Shown here: positions 1 through 10,618 of the stretch, one piece after another
Layout: every line of letters begins with the position of its first letter
Position numbering within the stretch: position 1 is the stretch's first letter
Assembly (NCBI RefSeq): GCF_003600645.1
Contig: NZ_CP032482.1
Span: forward strand, 4,340,001-4,404,000
Origin: Yersinia rochesterensis
GTDB lineage: Bacteria; Pseudomonadota; Gammaproteobacteria; Enterobacterales; Enterobacteriaceae
Reading direction: 5' to 3'
Length of the DNA: 64,000 nt
Notes under the pieces: model-generated
What the model saw: only the letters and a program-made list of their open reading frames with translations
Told to the model about the DNA's origin: nothing
The model's database searches: none
Translations under genes and position numbers: made by a program

Positions 1-1275
1 TGCAATATCACCGGCAATAACGCAGTCAGTATCTGCCAATAATGCGGCCATATCATGGCTGCTAAGCTGGCGCGCCCAACTGAACTTACCCACAGAGAGC
101 GGCCCTTGCGCCAAATGCAGCTCCAGCACTTCACTGTCTGACTTCGCTTGCGCTAACGCGGTTAACCACGCCAAAAATGCCGGTTGCCGCTTACCTCGTT
201 TTGGCACCGCCAGGTGGAGAACCCGCGCGGCACCCAAGGTCTTTTTCGCGGCAATATCCCGCAGGATTAGCCGGTCATTCTCAGCCAGCCATAGGGGGGT
301 ATCCAGCAATATCTCGGCCAGTATCGATTGGGATTTATTGCCCTCCGGCTGAGAGCTGCTCAGCAGTGAAAAGCGCCCGGTAATATGGCTGGCAGCATGA
401 TGCAAATGCAGCGGTTGCCAATGCTGTATCGGTTCATCGGCATCGACAATAACCAAAACCCGATCAACGGATTCTGGTGGCTGTTGCCCTAATAGCCAGT
501 CGCCGCGATTGATTTGTTGTTTGCTAATATCGCCGGTGATATTCAGCGCAATGCGCTGCCCCACTTGCGCCTGTTGCGTATCTTGGTTTTGAGCATGGAT
601 GCCCCGCACCCGCACCGGACAATCGCTGCCAGTGAGCCATAGAGTATCGCCCACCGCCACTTTGCCCGCCAGCGCCGTCCCCGTGACCACTAAACCGGCA
701 CCTTTCACACTGAATGCGCGGTCAATCGCCAGCCTAAAACGCCGCTGTAGCCGGCTATTATTTTCATCTTGCTGATGACATTGCGCCAGATGCTCGCGCA
801 ATTCGCTGATACCGCAATCGGCTGTCGCTGCCGTGACAAACAGAGTGACTTGCTCTGCTGGCCAGCCTTGAGCTGACAGTTCAGCCATCACTTGCTGGCG
901 GACTTGCTCAATCCGCTCGCCAGATGCTCGGTCAGCTTTAGTCAGCGCGACCGTCAATGTCGGGTGGCCCGTCAGCCGTAAAATCGCCAGATGCTCGCGA
1001 GTTTGCGCCATTACGCCATCATCACACGCCACCACCAGCAAAGCTTGATCAATGCCGCCCACGCCAGCCAACATATTGGCAAGAAATTTCTCATGTCCGG
1101 GGATATCAATAAACCCAATGATGCTGTCATCCGGTTGTGGCCAATAGGCATAGCCCAAGTCAATGGTCATTCCGCGCTGCTTTTCTTCCGGCAAGCGGTC
1201 AGCATTGACCCCGGTAATCGCCTGTAAAAGCGTGGTTTTACCGTGGTCAACATGTCCCGCGGTTGCAATAATCAT
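1..1275 (-). CDS. selB: Selenocysteine-specific elongation factor SelB (3' part missing)
   Basis: SelB is the GTPase that carries Sec-tRNA(Sec) to UGA codons followed by a SECIS hairpin. The reverse strand reads open from an ATG at 1275 to the window edge, 425 codons, so the C-terminal SECIS-binding winged-helix region lies outside. Visible motifs are the G1 loop GHVDHGKT (residues 7-14), RGMTID (34-39) and the G3 motif DIPGH (57-61), all typical of SelB. The ATG overlaps the selA stop in ATGA, so the two are translationally coupled. Its client here is fdoG, the selenoprotein gene encoded a few kilobases upstream on the same strand. Confidence 0.96.
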   Translation of the reverse strand, partial: MIIATAGHVDHGKTTLLQAITGVNADRLPEEKQRGMTIDLGYAYWPQPDDSIIGFIDIPGHEKFLANMLAGVGGIDQALLVVACDDGVMAQTREHLAILRLTGHPTLTVALTKADRASGERIEQVRQQVMAELSAQGWPAEQVTLFVTAATADCGISELREHLAQCHQQDENNSRLQRRFRLAIDRAFSVKGAGLVVTGTALAGKVAVGDTLWLTGSDCPVRVRGIHAQNQDTQQAQVGQRIALNITGDISKQQINRGDWLLGQQPPESVDRVLVIVDADEPIQHWQPLHLHHAASHITGRFSLLSSSQPEGNKSQSILAEILLDTPLWLAENDRLILRDIAAKKTLGAARVLHLAVPKRGKRQPAFLAWLTALAQAKSDSEVLELHLAQGPLSVGKFSWARQLSSHDMAALLADTDCVIAGDIA

Positions 1276-2660
1276 GGTGCCAACTCCCTGAGCAACGCCG
1301 TTTCATCCTCCAGACAGCGCAAATCCAACCATAAACGCCCATCAGCCACGCGGCCAATAATGGGTTTAGCCAAGCTACGCCAGCGTGCCGTCAATGCCTC
1401 CAGCGCACTGCCGCTGCCATTTTTAGGCGTAAATGTTACCGCCCAACTGGGTAACCGGCCTACCGGTAATGAACCACTGCCAATTTGCGACCAGCATGGC
1501 TCAACAGCCAATGTAAAATCGACACCATAGCTGCCATTGAGTGCCGCCAACACCCGCTGGGCGCTCTCGGCAATATCCTGCGCCGGACGAGTCAGTCGCC
1601 GCAGGGTCGGTAACAACTCACTCAAGCGGTCGGGCTGCTGATAGAGGCGCAAAGTGGCGTCTAGCGCGGCTAATGTCATTTTATCGGCTCGTAATACCCG
1701 CTTGAGCGGATGCTGCTGTAATTGTTCAATCCACTGTTTTTTACCGAGAATGATCCCCGCCTGTGGGCCGCCAAGCAGTTTATCCCCCGAGAAAGTCACT
1801 AAATCGACACCCGCCGCAATCAACTGCTGTGGCATCGGCTCAGCCGGTAAGCCGTAGCGGATCATATCCACCAGCGAACCGCTGCCCAGATCTGTTGCGG
1901 TCGGAATCGCAAATTCATGCCCCAAAGCTGCCAATTGTTGCTCCGCCACCGAGGCCGTAAAACCCTCAATACTGTAATTGCTGGTGTGCACTTTCATCAG
2001 CAGGCCAGTGTGTTCATTAATGGCCTGGCGGTAATCTTTCAGATGGGTGCGGTTGGTAGTGCCGACTTCAACCAGGTCACAACCGGCCTGACGCATCACA
2101 TCCGGAATGCGAAAAGCACCGCCAATTTCGACCAACTCGCCACGAGAAACCACCACCTGCTTCCCGGCCGCCATGACCGTCAGCAGCAAAAATACTGCGG
2201 CGGCATTATTATTGACGATGCAAGCATCTTCCGCCCCGGTCAGTTCGCAGAGTAAATCGGCCACCGCGCGATCACGATGGCCGCGACCGGCACCACTCAG
2301 GGAATATTCGAGAGTTACCGCGCCACGCATGGCGTCAGTCACCGCAGCAATAGCGGATTCCGCTAAAGCGGCTCGTCCTAAATTAGTGTGTAAAACCGTG
2401 CCGGAGAGGTTAAAAACGGGTTTCAATGCGGGTTGACGTTGGTTTAATCGCTGACGTAAAGCCGCTGGCCAGTCTGCGCACCAATCAGCCAATGTATGGA
2501 ATTGACCAATATATTCACGGGCCTCGGCCTGCATCAAACGCAGGGTTTCAGTTAACAGAGCTGCGCCATATTCATCAAGTAAAGGGGCCATTTCTGGCGA
2601 CCGCAACAAGCTGTCTATGGCGGGTAACTGGCTGTAAAGATGATGGGATTCTGCGCTCAT
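1272..2660 (-). CDS. selA: L-seryl-tRNA(Sec) selenium transferase
   Basis: SelA is a PLP enzyme that converts Ser-tRNA(Sec) to Sec-tRNA(Sec) using selenophosphate. The product is 462 residues from ATG 2660, close to the family length of about 463. A GTG two codons further upstream is possible but less likely. The PLP lysine sits in [12 protein letters not shown] around residue 294. The N-terminal block [17 protein letters not shown] is conserved in the family. It overlaps selB by 4 bp and lies 113 bp downstream of fdhE, so it may be part of the fdo transcript or have its own weak promoter in that gap. Confidence 0.96.
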   Translation of the reverse strand: MSAESHHLYSQLPAIDSLLRSPEMAPLLDEYGAALLTETLRLMQAEAREYIGQFHTLADWCADWPAALRQRLNQRQPALKPVFNLSGTVLHTNLGRAALAESAIAAVTDAMRGAVTLEYSLSGAGRGHRDRAVADLLCELTGAEDACIVNNNAAAVFLLLTVMAAGKQVVVSRGELVEIGGAFRIPDVMRQAGCDLVEVGTTNRTHLKDYRQAINEHTGLLMKVHTSNYSIEGFTASVAEQQLAALGHEFAIPTATDLGSGSLVDMIRYGLPAEPMPQQLIAAGVDLVTFSGDKLLGGPQAGIILGKKQWIEQLQQHPLKRVLRADKMTLAALDATLRLYQQPDRLSELLPTLRRLTRPAQDIAESAQRVLAALNGSYGVDFTLAVEPCWSQIGSGSLPVGRLPSWAVTFTPKNGSGSALEALTARWRSLAKPIIGRVADGRLWLDLRCLEDETALLRELAP

Positions 2661-2773
2661 AGTCACTCAGCGGGGTTATTAAATGATACTGTAACCAATA
2701 TTATATATGACTCACCGGGAAGCTGACTCCCCGGGATACTTATTCCCCAGAAAACCTATTCACTCGGAAAAAG

Positions 2774-3703
2774 TTACTCACTTGGAAAAATAAAGGGATT
2801 AATACTGCTGCGAGCAAAACCTTCGCCTTCCATTTTTGCATCGAGGATCAGCGAGGCTAAATCGTCCGCCACCGCTTCGACCATCGGGTCTTTTTCCTGA
2901 TATAAGATTTTCAGGTAAGTGCCACAATCGCCACAACTTTCTGCTTTCACGGCGGCCAATTCACTGTCTAGCGACCAGTAGTTCAAATCACGCGTTTGCT
3001 CGCAATTACTGCATTTAATCCGCACCACATGCCACTCGCTTTCACACAAATTGCAGTGCAAATAACGCAAGCCGCTGTGGGTGCCAATGTGTACCACACT
3101 GGAGACAGGAATACTGCCGCACACCGGGCAGAATTGGCGGTGTTCACCATATTCAGCTCGGGCTTTACCGGGGATTTGGCTGGCCATTTGCGCCCAATAC
3201 AAGGATAGCGCCGCCCAGATAAAGGGCGCTTTTTCGCTACCAACATTGGCAAATTCGCGGTTTAACAGCGCATCGGCGTCCAGCTCCAGCTCATGTACCG
3301 ACGCCTTATCCAGATTATCCAGCACCGCCGCAATATGGTCGGGCGCATCAGGGCGCAGTTCAGCAATCAGCGCTGACAAGAGCTTGCGCCAGTGGTCAGT
3401 GCGGGGAAAAACGCTTAAATCCAGCGGCGGTTTACCACTGGCTGCGGATTGCGCCAACTCAGCCTGCATGTCCAATACCAGCGGGTGGTCATGCAGCGCA
3501 TTTTGCTGCGCTTGCGTAATTTTAGCCGCAAAATCCAGATAGTCAGCCAGCGGATTATCCAGCGCTAGCTGCTGCAAACGTTCGGTGCGCCGGGTGTACA
3601 GGCTTTTTAAATTCGCGAAAAGTAACGGCGGGATATTCCCCGCCGTCGTACCTTTTTCGCTCTGTTTTCCTAATTGATCTTTAGGGACAATGCGAATACT
3701 CAT
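2774..3703 (-). CDS. fdhE: Formate dehydrogenase accessory protein FdhE
   Basis: FdhE is a cytoplasmic iron-binding maturation factor needed for active membrane-bound, selenium-containing formate dehydrogenases. The 309-residue length matches the family. The C-terminal half carries four CxxC pairs (CPVC, CNLC, CSNC, CGDC) that form the rubredoxin-like metal sites. Its ATG shares the A of the fdoI stop (TGATG), so it is the last cistron of the fdoGHI-fdhE operon, the same order as in Escherichia coli. Confidence 0.96.
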   Translation of the reverse strand: MSIRIVPKDQLGKQSEKGTTAGNIPPLLFANLKSLYTRRTERLQQLALDNPLADYLDFAAKITQAQQNALHDHPLVLDMQAELAQSAASGKPPLDLSVFPRTDHWRKLLSALIAELRPDAPDHIAAVLDNLDKASVHELELDADALLNREFANVGSEKAPFIWAALSLYWAQMASQIPGKARAEYGEHRQFCPVCGSIPVSSVVHIGTHSGLRYLHCNLCESEWHVVRIKCSNCEQTRDLNYWSLDSELAAVKAESCGDCGTYLKILYQEKDPMVEAVADDLASLILDAKMEGEGFARSSINPFIFPSE

Positions 3704-4353
3704 CAGGGTTTCTCTTCCTGTTTGTTCCGAAGCTGCCGTTTGGCGTTAACTTCACGATACCAACGCGGATGGTGCTTTTTAGCCCATGCTGCCGGTACCC
3801 AACCTTCCACCATCGCGGTAATCGTGCCTTTCACCCACAGGGCGGCATAAATATGCACCATTATAACGATAATCAATCCTACCGCCGCCAGCGAATGCAC
3901 CAGCAGAGCCAAACGAATCAGCGGGATCGGGAAAGAAGGCGCAAAGTAAGGCCGCCAAATCACTACGCCACTGGCCAGCAATAACACCAGGCTGATAATA
4001 GCAGCCCAGAATACGCATTTCTGACCAAAATTATAGCGCCCCGTGTCACCCACTTCCTCATTCATGGCGATTTTATGGATATTTTTAGCCCACTCGAGGT
4101 CTTCCTTGTTGATCAAGTTATGTTTCCAGTAACGGAAAAACATGATCAGGAAGGCGGCGAACATAATCACCCCCGCGAAGGGGTGAAGGATGCGTGCCAA
4201 CTGCGGCGAACCAAAAATATTCATCAGCCAGTTAAATGACGGGAAGAAGAACCCCAGACCACTGATGGCGGCCAGCATAAAACAAAAGGCCACTATCCAG
4301 TGGTTGATTCGCTCCGGCGCACTGTAGCGCTGGATCCGCTTTTCTTTTTTCAT
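3703..4353 (-). CDS. fdoI: Formate dehydrogenase-O cytochrome b556 subunit (gamma)
   Basis: This membrane subunit passes electrons from the FdoH iron-sulfur clusters to quinone. It has 216 residues with four predicted membrane helices. Candidate haem-ligand histidines include His18 (RINHW) and His57 (RILHPFAG), at the positions known for the FdnI/FdoI family. The start overlaps the end of fdoH by 4 bp (ATGA) and the stop touches the fdhE start, so translation is tightly coupled. I call the operon fdo rather than fdn because fdhE follows and fdhD diverges from it. Confidence 0.95.
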   Translation of the reverse strand: MKKEKRIQRYSAPERINHWIVAFCFMLAAISGLGFFFPSFNWLMNIFGSPQLARILHPFAGVIMFAAFLIMFFRYWKHNLINKEDLEWAKNIHKIAMNEEVGDTGRYNFGQKCVFWAAIISLVLLLASGVVIWRPYFAPSFPIPLIRLALLVHSLAAVGLIIVIMVHIYAALWVKGTITAMVEGWVPAAWAKKHHPRWYREVNAKRQLRNKQEEKP

Positions 4354-5321
4354 TTCCGCGTCTCCCCGTCGTCTGAGTGTTCAGCGGTGGTTGGCTCAGG
4401 AGCCTTGGATGCCGTATCGGAAGGTGTGGAATCTGATTTATCGTCTTCGTCCTCTTCTTCCTCAACCCGGTTCGGGCCGACGCCCACGTAATGGAAGATA
4501 CTGGCAGCAAAGGTCGCAGCAAAGCCGATCGCCGCCAGCGGTTTCCAGATGCCTTTCCAGAAAGTGATGGTCGGGCTGATAGTCGGGTTCTCCGGCAAGC
4601 CATGATAAAGCTGAGGTTTATCTGCATGATGCAGAACATACATCACGTGGGTGCCCCCAACACCCGCGGGGTCATATAACCCGGCGTTATCAAAGCCACG
4701 CGTTTTCAACTCGCTCACTCGGCCCGCGGCCACTTCTTTCATTGCTTCTTTGGTACCAAAGTGAATAGCCCCAGTCGGGCAAGTTTTCACACAAGCAGGT
4801 TCTTGACCAACTCCGACACGATCGACGCACAGAGTACATTTGTACACCCGATTGTCGTCTTTATTCATGCGCGGCACGTCAAATGGGCAACCGGCGATAC
4901 AGTAGCCGCAGCCGATACAGTGCTCTGATTGGAAATCGACGATGCCATTCGCATACTGAATAATTGCACCCTCTGATGGACAGGCTTTCAAGCAGCCCGG
5001 ATCAGCACAATGCATGCAGCCATCCTTGCGGATGAGCCACTCCAGCTTGCCGCTATCTTCGTCTTCAACTTCAGAGAAGCGCATCACCGTCCAGGATTTA
5101 GCGGTCAAATCGGCGGGGTTATCGTACACCCCGACGTTATGGCCCACTTCATCACGGATATCGTTCCATTCCGAACACGCCACCTGACAGGCTTTGCAGC
5201 CAATACAGGTGGTGACGTCGATAAGCTTGGCAACCTCTTCCTGGTGGTTACGAGCTTGCGGCGGCGGCGTAAGGGAGTTGGTGCCGGAGCGCCGGATAAT
5301 GTCTTGAGTTTGCAGTGACAT
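4350..5321 (-). CDS. fdoH: Formate dehydrogenase-O iron-sulfur subunit (beta)
   Basis: FdoH carries four [4Fe-4S] clusters linking the FdoG active site to the cytochrome. Cysteine clusters are visible in order: [35 protein letters not shown] and CTLCVDR with the later CVKTCP. A single C-terminal helix (around [17 protein letters not shown]) anchors it. The protein has 323 residues against about 300 in E. coli. The extra length is an acidic, Ser/Thr/Pro-rich tail after the [10 protein letters not shown] segment. It starts 12 bp after fdoG and overlaps fdoI. Confidence 0.95.
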   Translation of the reverse strand: MSLQTQDIIRRSGTNSLTPPPQARNHQEEVAKLIDVTTCIGCKACQVACSEWNDIRDEVGHNVGVYDNPADLTAKSWTVMRFSEVEDEDSGKLEWLIRKDGCMHCADPGCLKACPSEGAIIQYANGIVDFQSEHCIGCGYCIAGCPFDVPRMNKDDNRVYKCTLCVDRVGVGQEPACVKTCPTGAIHFGTKEAMKEVAAGRVSELKTRGFDNAGLYDPAGVGGTHVMYVLHHADKPQLYHGLPENPTISPTITFWKGIWKPLAAIGFAATFAASIFHYVGVGPNRVEEEEDEDDKSDSTPSDTASKAPEPTTAEHSDDGETRK

Positions 5322-5333
5322 AGATTATCTCCG

Positions 5334-8300
5334 TTACACCTTTTCCACGTTGACCAGGAACGCCTTGAACTCTGGCGTTTGTGTATTAGCATCACCGACA
5401 AAGGGTGTCAGGGTGTTGGCAATAAAGCCTTTTTTCGCTACCCCTTCATAGCCCCAGTGGATCGGGATACCAATAGTGTCAACTTCTTGCCCATGAACAT
5501 TCAGCGTACGAATACGTTTGGTCACTACCGCCTTGGCTTTGATATAACCCCGGTTGGAACTGACTTTCACGGTATCGCCCTGCTTAATGCCTTTTTTCGC
5601 CGCCAGTTTTTCGCCAATCTCGATAAACTGTTCCGGCTGCGCGATAGCATTGAGCAACGCATGCTTAGTCCAGTAGTGGAAATGCTCGGTCAGACGATAA
5701 GTGGTGCCGACATACGGGAACTGCTCATGAGAACCCATAGCAGCCAAATCGTCTTTAAAGACGCGCGCGGCTGGGTTGGATATCACATTCGGATGCAGTG
5801 GGTTGGTGCCCAGCGGCGTTTCGAACGGCTCATAATGTTCCGGGAATGGCCCTTCCGCCATTTTGTCGATGGCAAACAGGCGACCCATGCCCTCTGGCTG
5901 CATGATAAATGGCCCGACATCACTGCCCGGTGCGGCGGCGCTGTAATCAGGAATATCCACGCCCCCCCATTTGGCCCCATCCCACTCCAACAACTGGCGT
6001 TTCGGATCCCAAGGTTTACCCTGTGGGTCAGCAGACGCGCGGTTGTAAAGAATGCGGCGGTTGAGCGGCCATGCCCATGCCCAGCCCAAGGTATTGCCCA
6101 AACCGGATGGATCAGCATTATCGCGCCGTGCCATCTGGTTGCCCGCCGGTGTCCAACTACCGGCAAAAATCCAACAACCACTGGCGGTGGTGCCGTCATC
6201 GCGCAAGTGAGCAAAGGTACTAAGCTGCTCGCCTTTTTTGACCAACACTTTGCCGTCTGCATCGGTGAGATCCGCCAGCGCTCGCCCATTGCTTTCCATT
6301 GCCACTTCTTCTGGCTCTGGATTATCTGGCGTCAGGTAATCCCAAGTCATATTGAGCACTTGTTCTGGCACCGCACCACCTTCCCGGCGGTACATATCGC
6401 GTAGACGGCTAAAGATACCGGCCAAAATAGCACCGTCGTTCAATGCTTCGCCCGGTGAATCCGCACCTTTCCAGTGCCATTGCAGCCAGCGGCTGGAGTT
6501 AACGATGGAACCGTTTTCTTCAGCAAAACAACTGGATGGCAAGCGGAATACCTCGGTTTGAATTTTCGATGGGTCGACATCGTTAAATTCGCCGTGGTTT
6601 TGCCAGAAATTCGAGGTTTCCGTATTGAGCGGGTCAATAGTTATCAGGAACTTCAGTTTCGACAGTGACGCTACCACTTTGTTTTTGTTCGGGAATGAAG
6701 CAACCGGGTTAAAGCCCTGGCAAATATAGCCATTCACTTTGCCCTGCGACATCATCTCGAAATACTGCAATACGTCGTAGCCTTTATCCCACTTCGGCAA
6801 CCAGTCGTAGCCCCAGCCATTTTCTTTCTGGGCATTGTCACCGTAGAAACTTTTCATCAAGCTGACGAAGAATTTCGGGTAATTGCTCCAGTAGTTAACC
6901 TGGCCTGGCAACAGAGTTTTCGGCGTGTTGGCCTTCAGGTAAGTGTCAATATCCAGCTGTTTTTCTGACGGTAAGTTCAGGTAGCCCGGTAAGCTTTGCG
7001 ACAGCAAACCCAGGTCAGTTAAGCCCTGAATATTAGAGTGACCGCGCAAGGCGTTAATCCCGCCCCCCGCCATGCCCATATTGCCGAGCAACAACTGGAT
7101 CATCGCCATGGTACGAATGTTCTGCGCGCCAACTGAGTGCTGTGTCCAGCCCAATGCGTACAGGAATGTGGCGGTTTTATTGGACACACTGGTTTCGGCG
7201 AGATATTCGCAAACCTGCAAGAAATCTTCTTTTGGTGTGCCGCAAATGTTGGAAACCACATCCGGCGTGTAACGGCTGACGTGTTCTTTTAGCAAGTTCC
7301 ACACACAGCGCGGGTCTTGCAAGGTGACATCACGTTTAGCAAAGCCGTTTTCATCCAGCTGGTAATTCCAGGTGGTTTTATCGTATTTGCGATTTTCGGC
7401 GTCATAACCACTGAACAAACCATCGTCGAAAGTATAGTCTTCCCGCACCAGCAAGCTGGCGTTGGTATAGGCCTCGACGTATTCGCGGTTAATTTTGTTG
7501 TTGGTCATCAGATACAACAACACGCCGGACAGGAACGCGATATCGCTACCGGAGCGGATTGGCGTATAGAAGTCAGCCACCGATGCAGTACGTGTAAAGC
7601 GCGGGTCGATCACCAGCAACTTGGCATTGTTGTGGATTTTGGCTTCCATCGCCCAGCGGAACCCCACCGGATGCGCTTCTGCCGCATTACCGCCCATGAC
7701 AATAATTAAGTCTGCGTTCTTGATATCAACCCAGTGGTTGGTCATCGCACCGCGACCAAATGTTGGAGCAAGACTTGCTACCGTTGGTCCGTGTCAGACA
7801 CGTGCTTGGTTGTCTACGGCAAGCATGCCGAGAGCGCGACTAAATTTCTGGGTCAAATAACCCGTTTCATTGCTGGATGCCGAAGCACACAACATACCGG
7901 TACTCAGCCAACGGTTGACGGTCACACCCGCGTCGTTGGTCTTAATGAAATTAGCGTCCCGGTCTTCTTTCATCAGCTTGGCAATGCGATCAAATGCATC
8001 ATTCCAAGTGATTCGCTGCCATTTATCTGAACCTGGCGCGCGATACTCTGGGTATTTCAAGCGGCTTTCGCTGTGAATGAAATCCACCAGCCCCGCACCT
8101 TTAGGGCACAGTGCACCACGGTTTACCGGATGATCCGGGTCCCCTTCAATGTGGAAAATACTCTCTTTGGCGTTTTTAGCACCATCGCCGAGGCTATACA
8201 TCAAAAGCCCGCAACCGACGGAGCAATATGTGCAGGTATTCCGCGTTTCGCGGGCGCGCAGCAACTTATAATTGCGCGTTTCCGCCAGCGCCACAGACGG

Positions 8301-8381
8301 CGTAAAGCCGAGTGCCGCGACCGTGGTTCCTGCCATACCGCCAGCGCAGATCTTAAAGAACTGCCTTCTGCTGACCTGCAT
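5334..8381 (-). CDS. fdoG: Formate dehydrogenase-O selenoprotein catalytic subunit, with in-frame UGA
   Basis: This periplasmic Mo-bis-MGD enzyme oxidises formate. The reading frame is split by TGA at 7794-7796, which is residue 196 when translation starts at ATG 8381. That matches the known selenocysteine position in FdnG/FdoG. Flanking residues ARV-U-HGPTVASLAPTFGRGA are family-typical. The 8381 start is chosen because GGAGAG lies at 8391-8386 and because it places the Tat motif SRRQFFK at residues 4-10. An ATG five codons upstream lacks this. The N-terminal cysteine motif (TCTYCSVGC) binds a [4Fe-4S] cluster. Total length is about 1015 residues. A naive gene caller will split it into 200- and 803-residue pieces. 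Confidence 0.97.
7757..7796 (-). promoter_or_regulatory. Selenocysteine UGA codon with bacterial SECIS hairpin
   Basis: TGA at 7796-7794 is followed on the minus strand by a short hairpin. Its apex is GCA-AGTCT-TGC at 7778-7768, with GG/CC pairs below. A GU-containing apical loop a fixed distance after UGA is the SelB-binding signature. selA and selB in the same cluster supply the decoding factors. Confidence 0.9.
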
Positions 8382-8591
8382 GGGTCTCTCCTTCATTCAT
8401 TGTCACATTGTATGAATTTAAAATTCAGTTCGCGCTTCCCTCAACAAAACCAGAAGCGCTAAAATCGCTAACGCGATATCACCTTTATCGGGATGGGATA
8501 CATTCCTATTGAAATTGAATCATACCCATACCATTCTTAATGTGAATGTTACCACATTGTGATTATGGGTTATAACTTTCAGGGCTGCATA

Positions 8592-9419
8592 GTGAGCCAG
8601 ATCAAACCTTCAGATATTGACCTTTCCACCGGAATTTGCGGCGCCCGACAACTTAACGTGCTACAGCGCCATAAAATGGCCGAGCCACAGTTGGATTGGT
8701 TAGCGGAGGAAGTGCCGGTAGCACTGGTGTACAACGGCATTTCTCATGTCGTGATGATGGCCACCCCCAAGGATTTAGAGGCTTTTGCGCTGGGGTTTTC
8801 ATTATCAGAGGGAATTATTAGTGCGCCGCAGGAAATCTACGCCATTGATGTTAATCCTGGCTGTAATGGCATAGAAGTTAACATTGAACTCTCCAGCCGC
8901 CGTTTTGCCGGTTTAAAAGAACGCCGCCGGGCGATGGCCGGCCGCACTGGGTGCGGTGTTTGTGGTATCGAGCAACTGGACGATATCTTCCGCCCAATCA
9001 CGCCCTTACCATTCACGCAAACTTTTGATTTCAACAACCTCGACCGCGCCCTCGCACAGCTCAAACAGGTACAAACCGTCGGCCAACTGACCGGCTGTAC
9101 TCATGCCGCCGCTTGGATTAATCCTCAAGGCGAATTACTAGGGGGCTGTGAAGATGTTGGTCGCCATGTCGCGCTGGATAAATTGCTTGGAATTCGAGCC
9201 AAACAGCCGTGGCAGCAAGGCGCGGTGCTGGTTTCCAGCCGCGCCAGCTATGAGATGGTACAGAAAGCCGCCATGTGCGGGGCCGAGATTTTGTTTGCTG
9301 TTTCAGCTGCAACAACCTTAGCAGTTGAAGTCGCCGAGCGCTGTAATCTCACCTTGGTTGGTTTCAGTAAACCCGACCGGGCAACAGTGTATACACATCC
9401 GCAGCGGATTCAGGAATAG
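8592..9419 (+). CDS. fdhD: Formate dehydrogenase sulfurtransferase FdhD
   Basis: FdhD transfers sulfur from IscS to the Mo-bis-MGD cofactor of formate dehydrogenases. Conserved blocks include [11 protein letters not shown], the GCGVCG redox cysteine pair and [14 protein letters not shown]. An upstream in-frame ATG at 8559 would give 286 residues. The GTG at 8592 gives 275 residues starting with SQIKPSDI, nearer the family length, so I prefer it; its ribosome site (AGGG) is weak either way. The gene diverges from fdoG across about 210 bp, the same arrangement as in E. coli. Confidence 0.95.
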   Translation: MSQIKPSDIDLSTGICGARQLNVLQRHKMAEPQLDWLAEEVPVALVYNGISHVVMMATPKDLEAFALGFSLSEGIISAPQEIYAIDVNPGCNGIEVNIELSSRRFAGLKERRRAMAGRTGCGVCGIEQLDDIFRPITPLPFTQTFDFNNLDRALAQLKQVQTVGQLTGCTHAAAWINPQGELLGGCEDVGRHVALDKLLGIRAKQPWQQGAVLVSSRASYEMVQKAAMCGAEILFAVSAATTLAVEVAERCNLTLVGFSKPDRATVYTHPQRIQE

Positions 9420-9444
9420 AAAGACCGTACAATAAGTAAGGCAT

Positions 9445-9464
9445 TGATAATCATTTTCAATATC
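9445..9464. promoter_or_regulatory. Fur-box-like operator upstream of sodA
   Basis: TGATAATCATTTTCAATATC resembles the GATAATGATAATCATTATC Fur consensus. It lies about 80 bp upstream of the sodA start. Fur repression of sodA is established in E. coli; here it is inferred from position and sequence. Confidence 0.6.
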
Positions 9465-9545
9465 ATTTAATTAACTATAATGATCCGAATGCTTACGCGG
9501 TGCTTACTTTTTTTGCGCCGCTCTACACCTACGGAGACGATGATT

Positions 9546-10169
9546 ATGAGTTACTCACTGCCATCCCTGCCTTATGCTTACGATGCTTTAGAACCCCATT
9601 TCGATAAGCAGACGATGGAAATCCATCACACCAAACACCACCAAACCTATGTTAATAATGCAAACACGGTGTTGGAGAGCTTCCCTGAGCTGGCTAAATT
9701 CAGCGTTGAAGACCTGATCAAAGATCTGGACAAAGTCCCGGCAGAAAAACGCACCTTTATGCGTAATAACGCCGGCGGCCACGCTAACCATAGCTTTTTC
9801 TGGAAAGGCCTGAAACTGGGCACCACTCTGACCGGTGACCTGAAAGCCGCTATCGAGCGCGACTTCGGCAGCGTTGACAGCTTCAAAGAAAAATTTGAGC
9901 AAGCTGCGGCAACGCGTTTCGGTTCAGGTTGGGCTTGGCTGGTTCTGAAAGATGATGGCAAACTGGCGGTTGTTTCTACTGCTAACCAAGACAGTCCGCT
10001 GATGGGCGAAGCTGTTTCTGGCGCATCTGGCTTCCCGATTATTGGCCTGGATGTGTGGGAACACGCTTACTACCTGAAATTCCAAAACCGCCGCCCAGAC
10101 TACATCAAAGCATTCTGGAACGTCGTTAACTGGGACGAAGCCGCCGCGCGTTTCGCTCAAGCTAAGTAA
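9546..10169 (+). CDS. sodA: Manganese superoxide dismutase
   Basis: SodA is a cytoplasmic enzyme that dismutates superoxide. From ATG 9546 the product is 207 residues, the normal length. The start is set by the family N-terminus [10 protein letters not shown] and a GGAG at 9533-9536. An in-frame upstream ORF to 9480 is not coding. Metal ligands are visible as His27, the HANHSFFW histidine, and the DVWEHAYY Asp and His. A Fur-like box lies upstream and a terminator follows. Confidence 0.98.
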   Translation: MSYSLPSLPYAYDALEPHFDKQTMEIHHTKHHQTYVNNANTVLESFPELAKFSVEDLIKDLDKVPAEKRTFMRNNAGGHANHSFFWKGLKLGTTLTGDLKAAIERDFGSVDSFKEKFEQAAATRFGSGWAWLVLKDDGKLAVVSTANQDSPLMGEAVSGASGFPIIGLDVWEHAYYLKFQNRRPDYIKAFWNVVNWDEAAARFAQAK

Positions 10170-10222
10170 TTCTCAGCTAGCAACGCTGCGGCTTCAAGCC
10201 CGCAGCGTATAAAACCAAAACC

Positions 10223-10253
10223 ATGCCAGCAAGGCCTTCTTGCTGGCATTTTT
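10223..10253 (+). terminator. Rho-independent terminator after sodA
   Basis: The arms ATGCCAGCAAG and CTTGCTGGCAT flank a short loop and are followed by TTTTATT. Confidence 0.85.
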
Positions 10254-10354
10254 ATTGCTTATTGTTGGCATTTATATTGTTAAAGTTTGCTTGATTCCTG
10301 CCGATAGAATGTACAAGAAGGTCACTGGTATTCATGGATATTAAGTCCATGAAC

Positions 10355-10481
<127 letters not shown>

Positions 10482-10618
10482 TACGTTTGGGAAAAGCACT
10501 CTTGCCAAGGCTGCCCCACCTATCACCAGTTCCCCGAAATCCTCTAATAATTAGACCGACCCCCCACTCACCTACACTGATTGATTTGCATCAGAAACAC
10601 CGTATAACGGAGCAGAAC

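Noticed and set aside
5379..6404. 341-residue plus-strand frame opposite fdoG
   Set aside because: Antisense shadow of a well-supported conserved gene; no family resemblance and no ribosome site.
10487..10618. N-terminal extension of the chemoreceptor
   Set aside because: It is unlike any receptor N-terminus, and a good ribosome site precedes ATG 10619.
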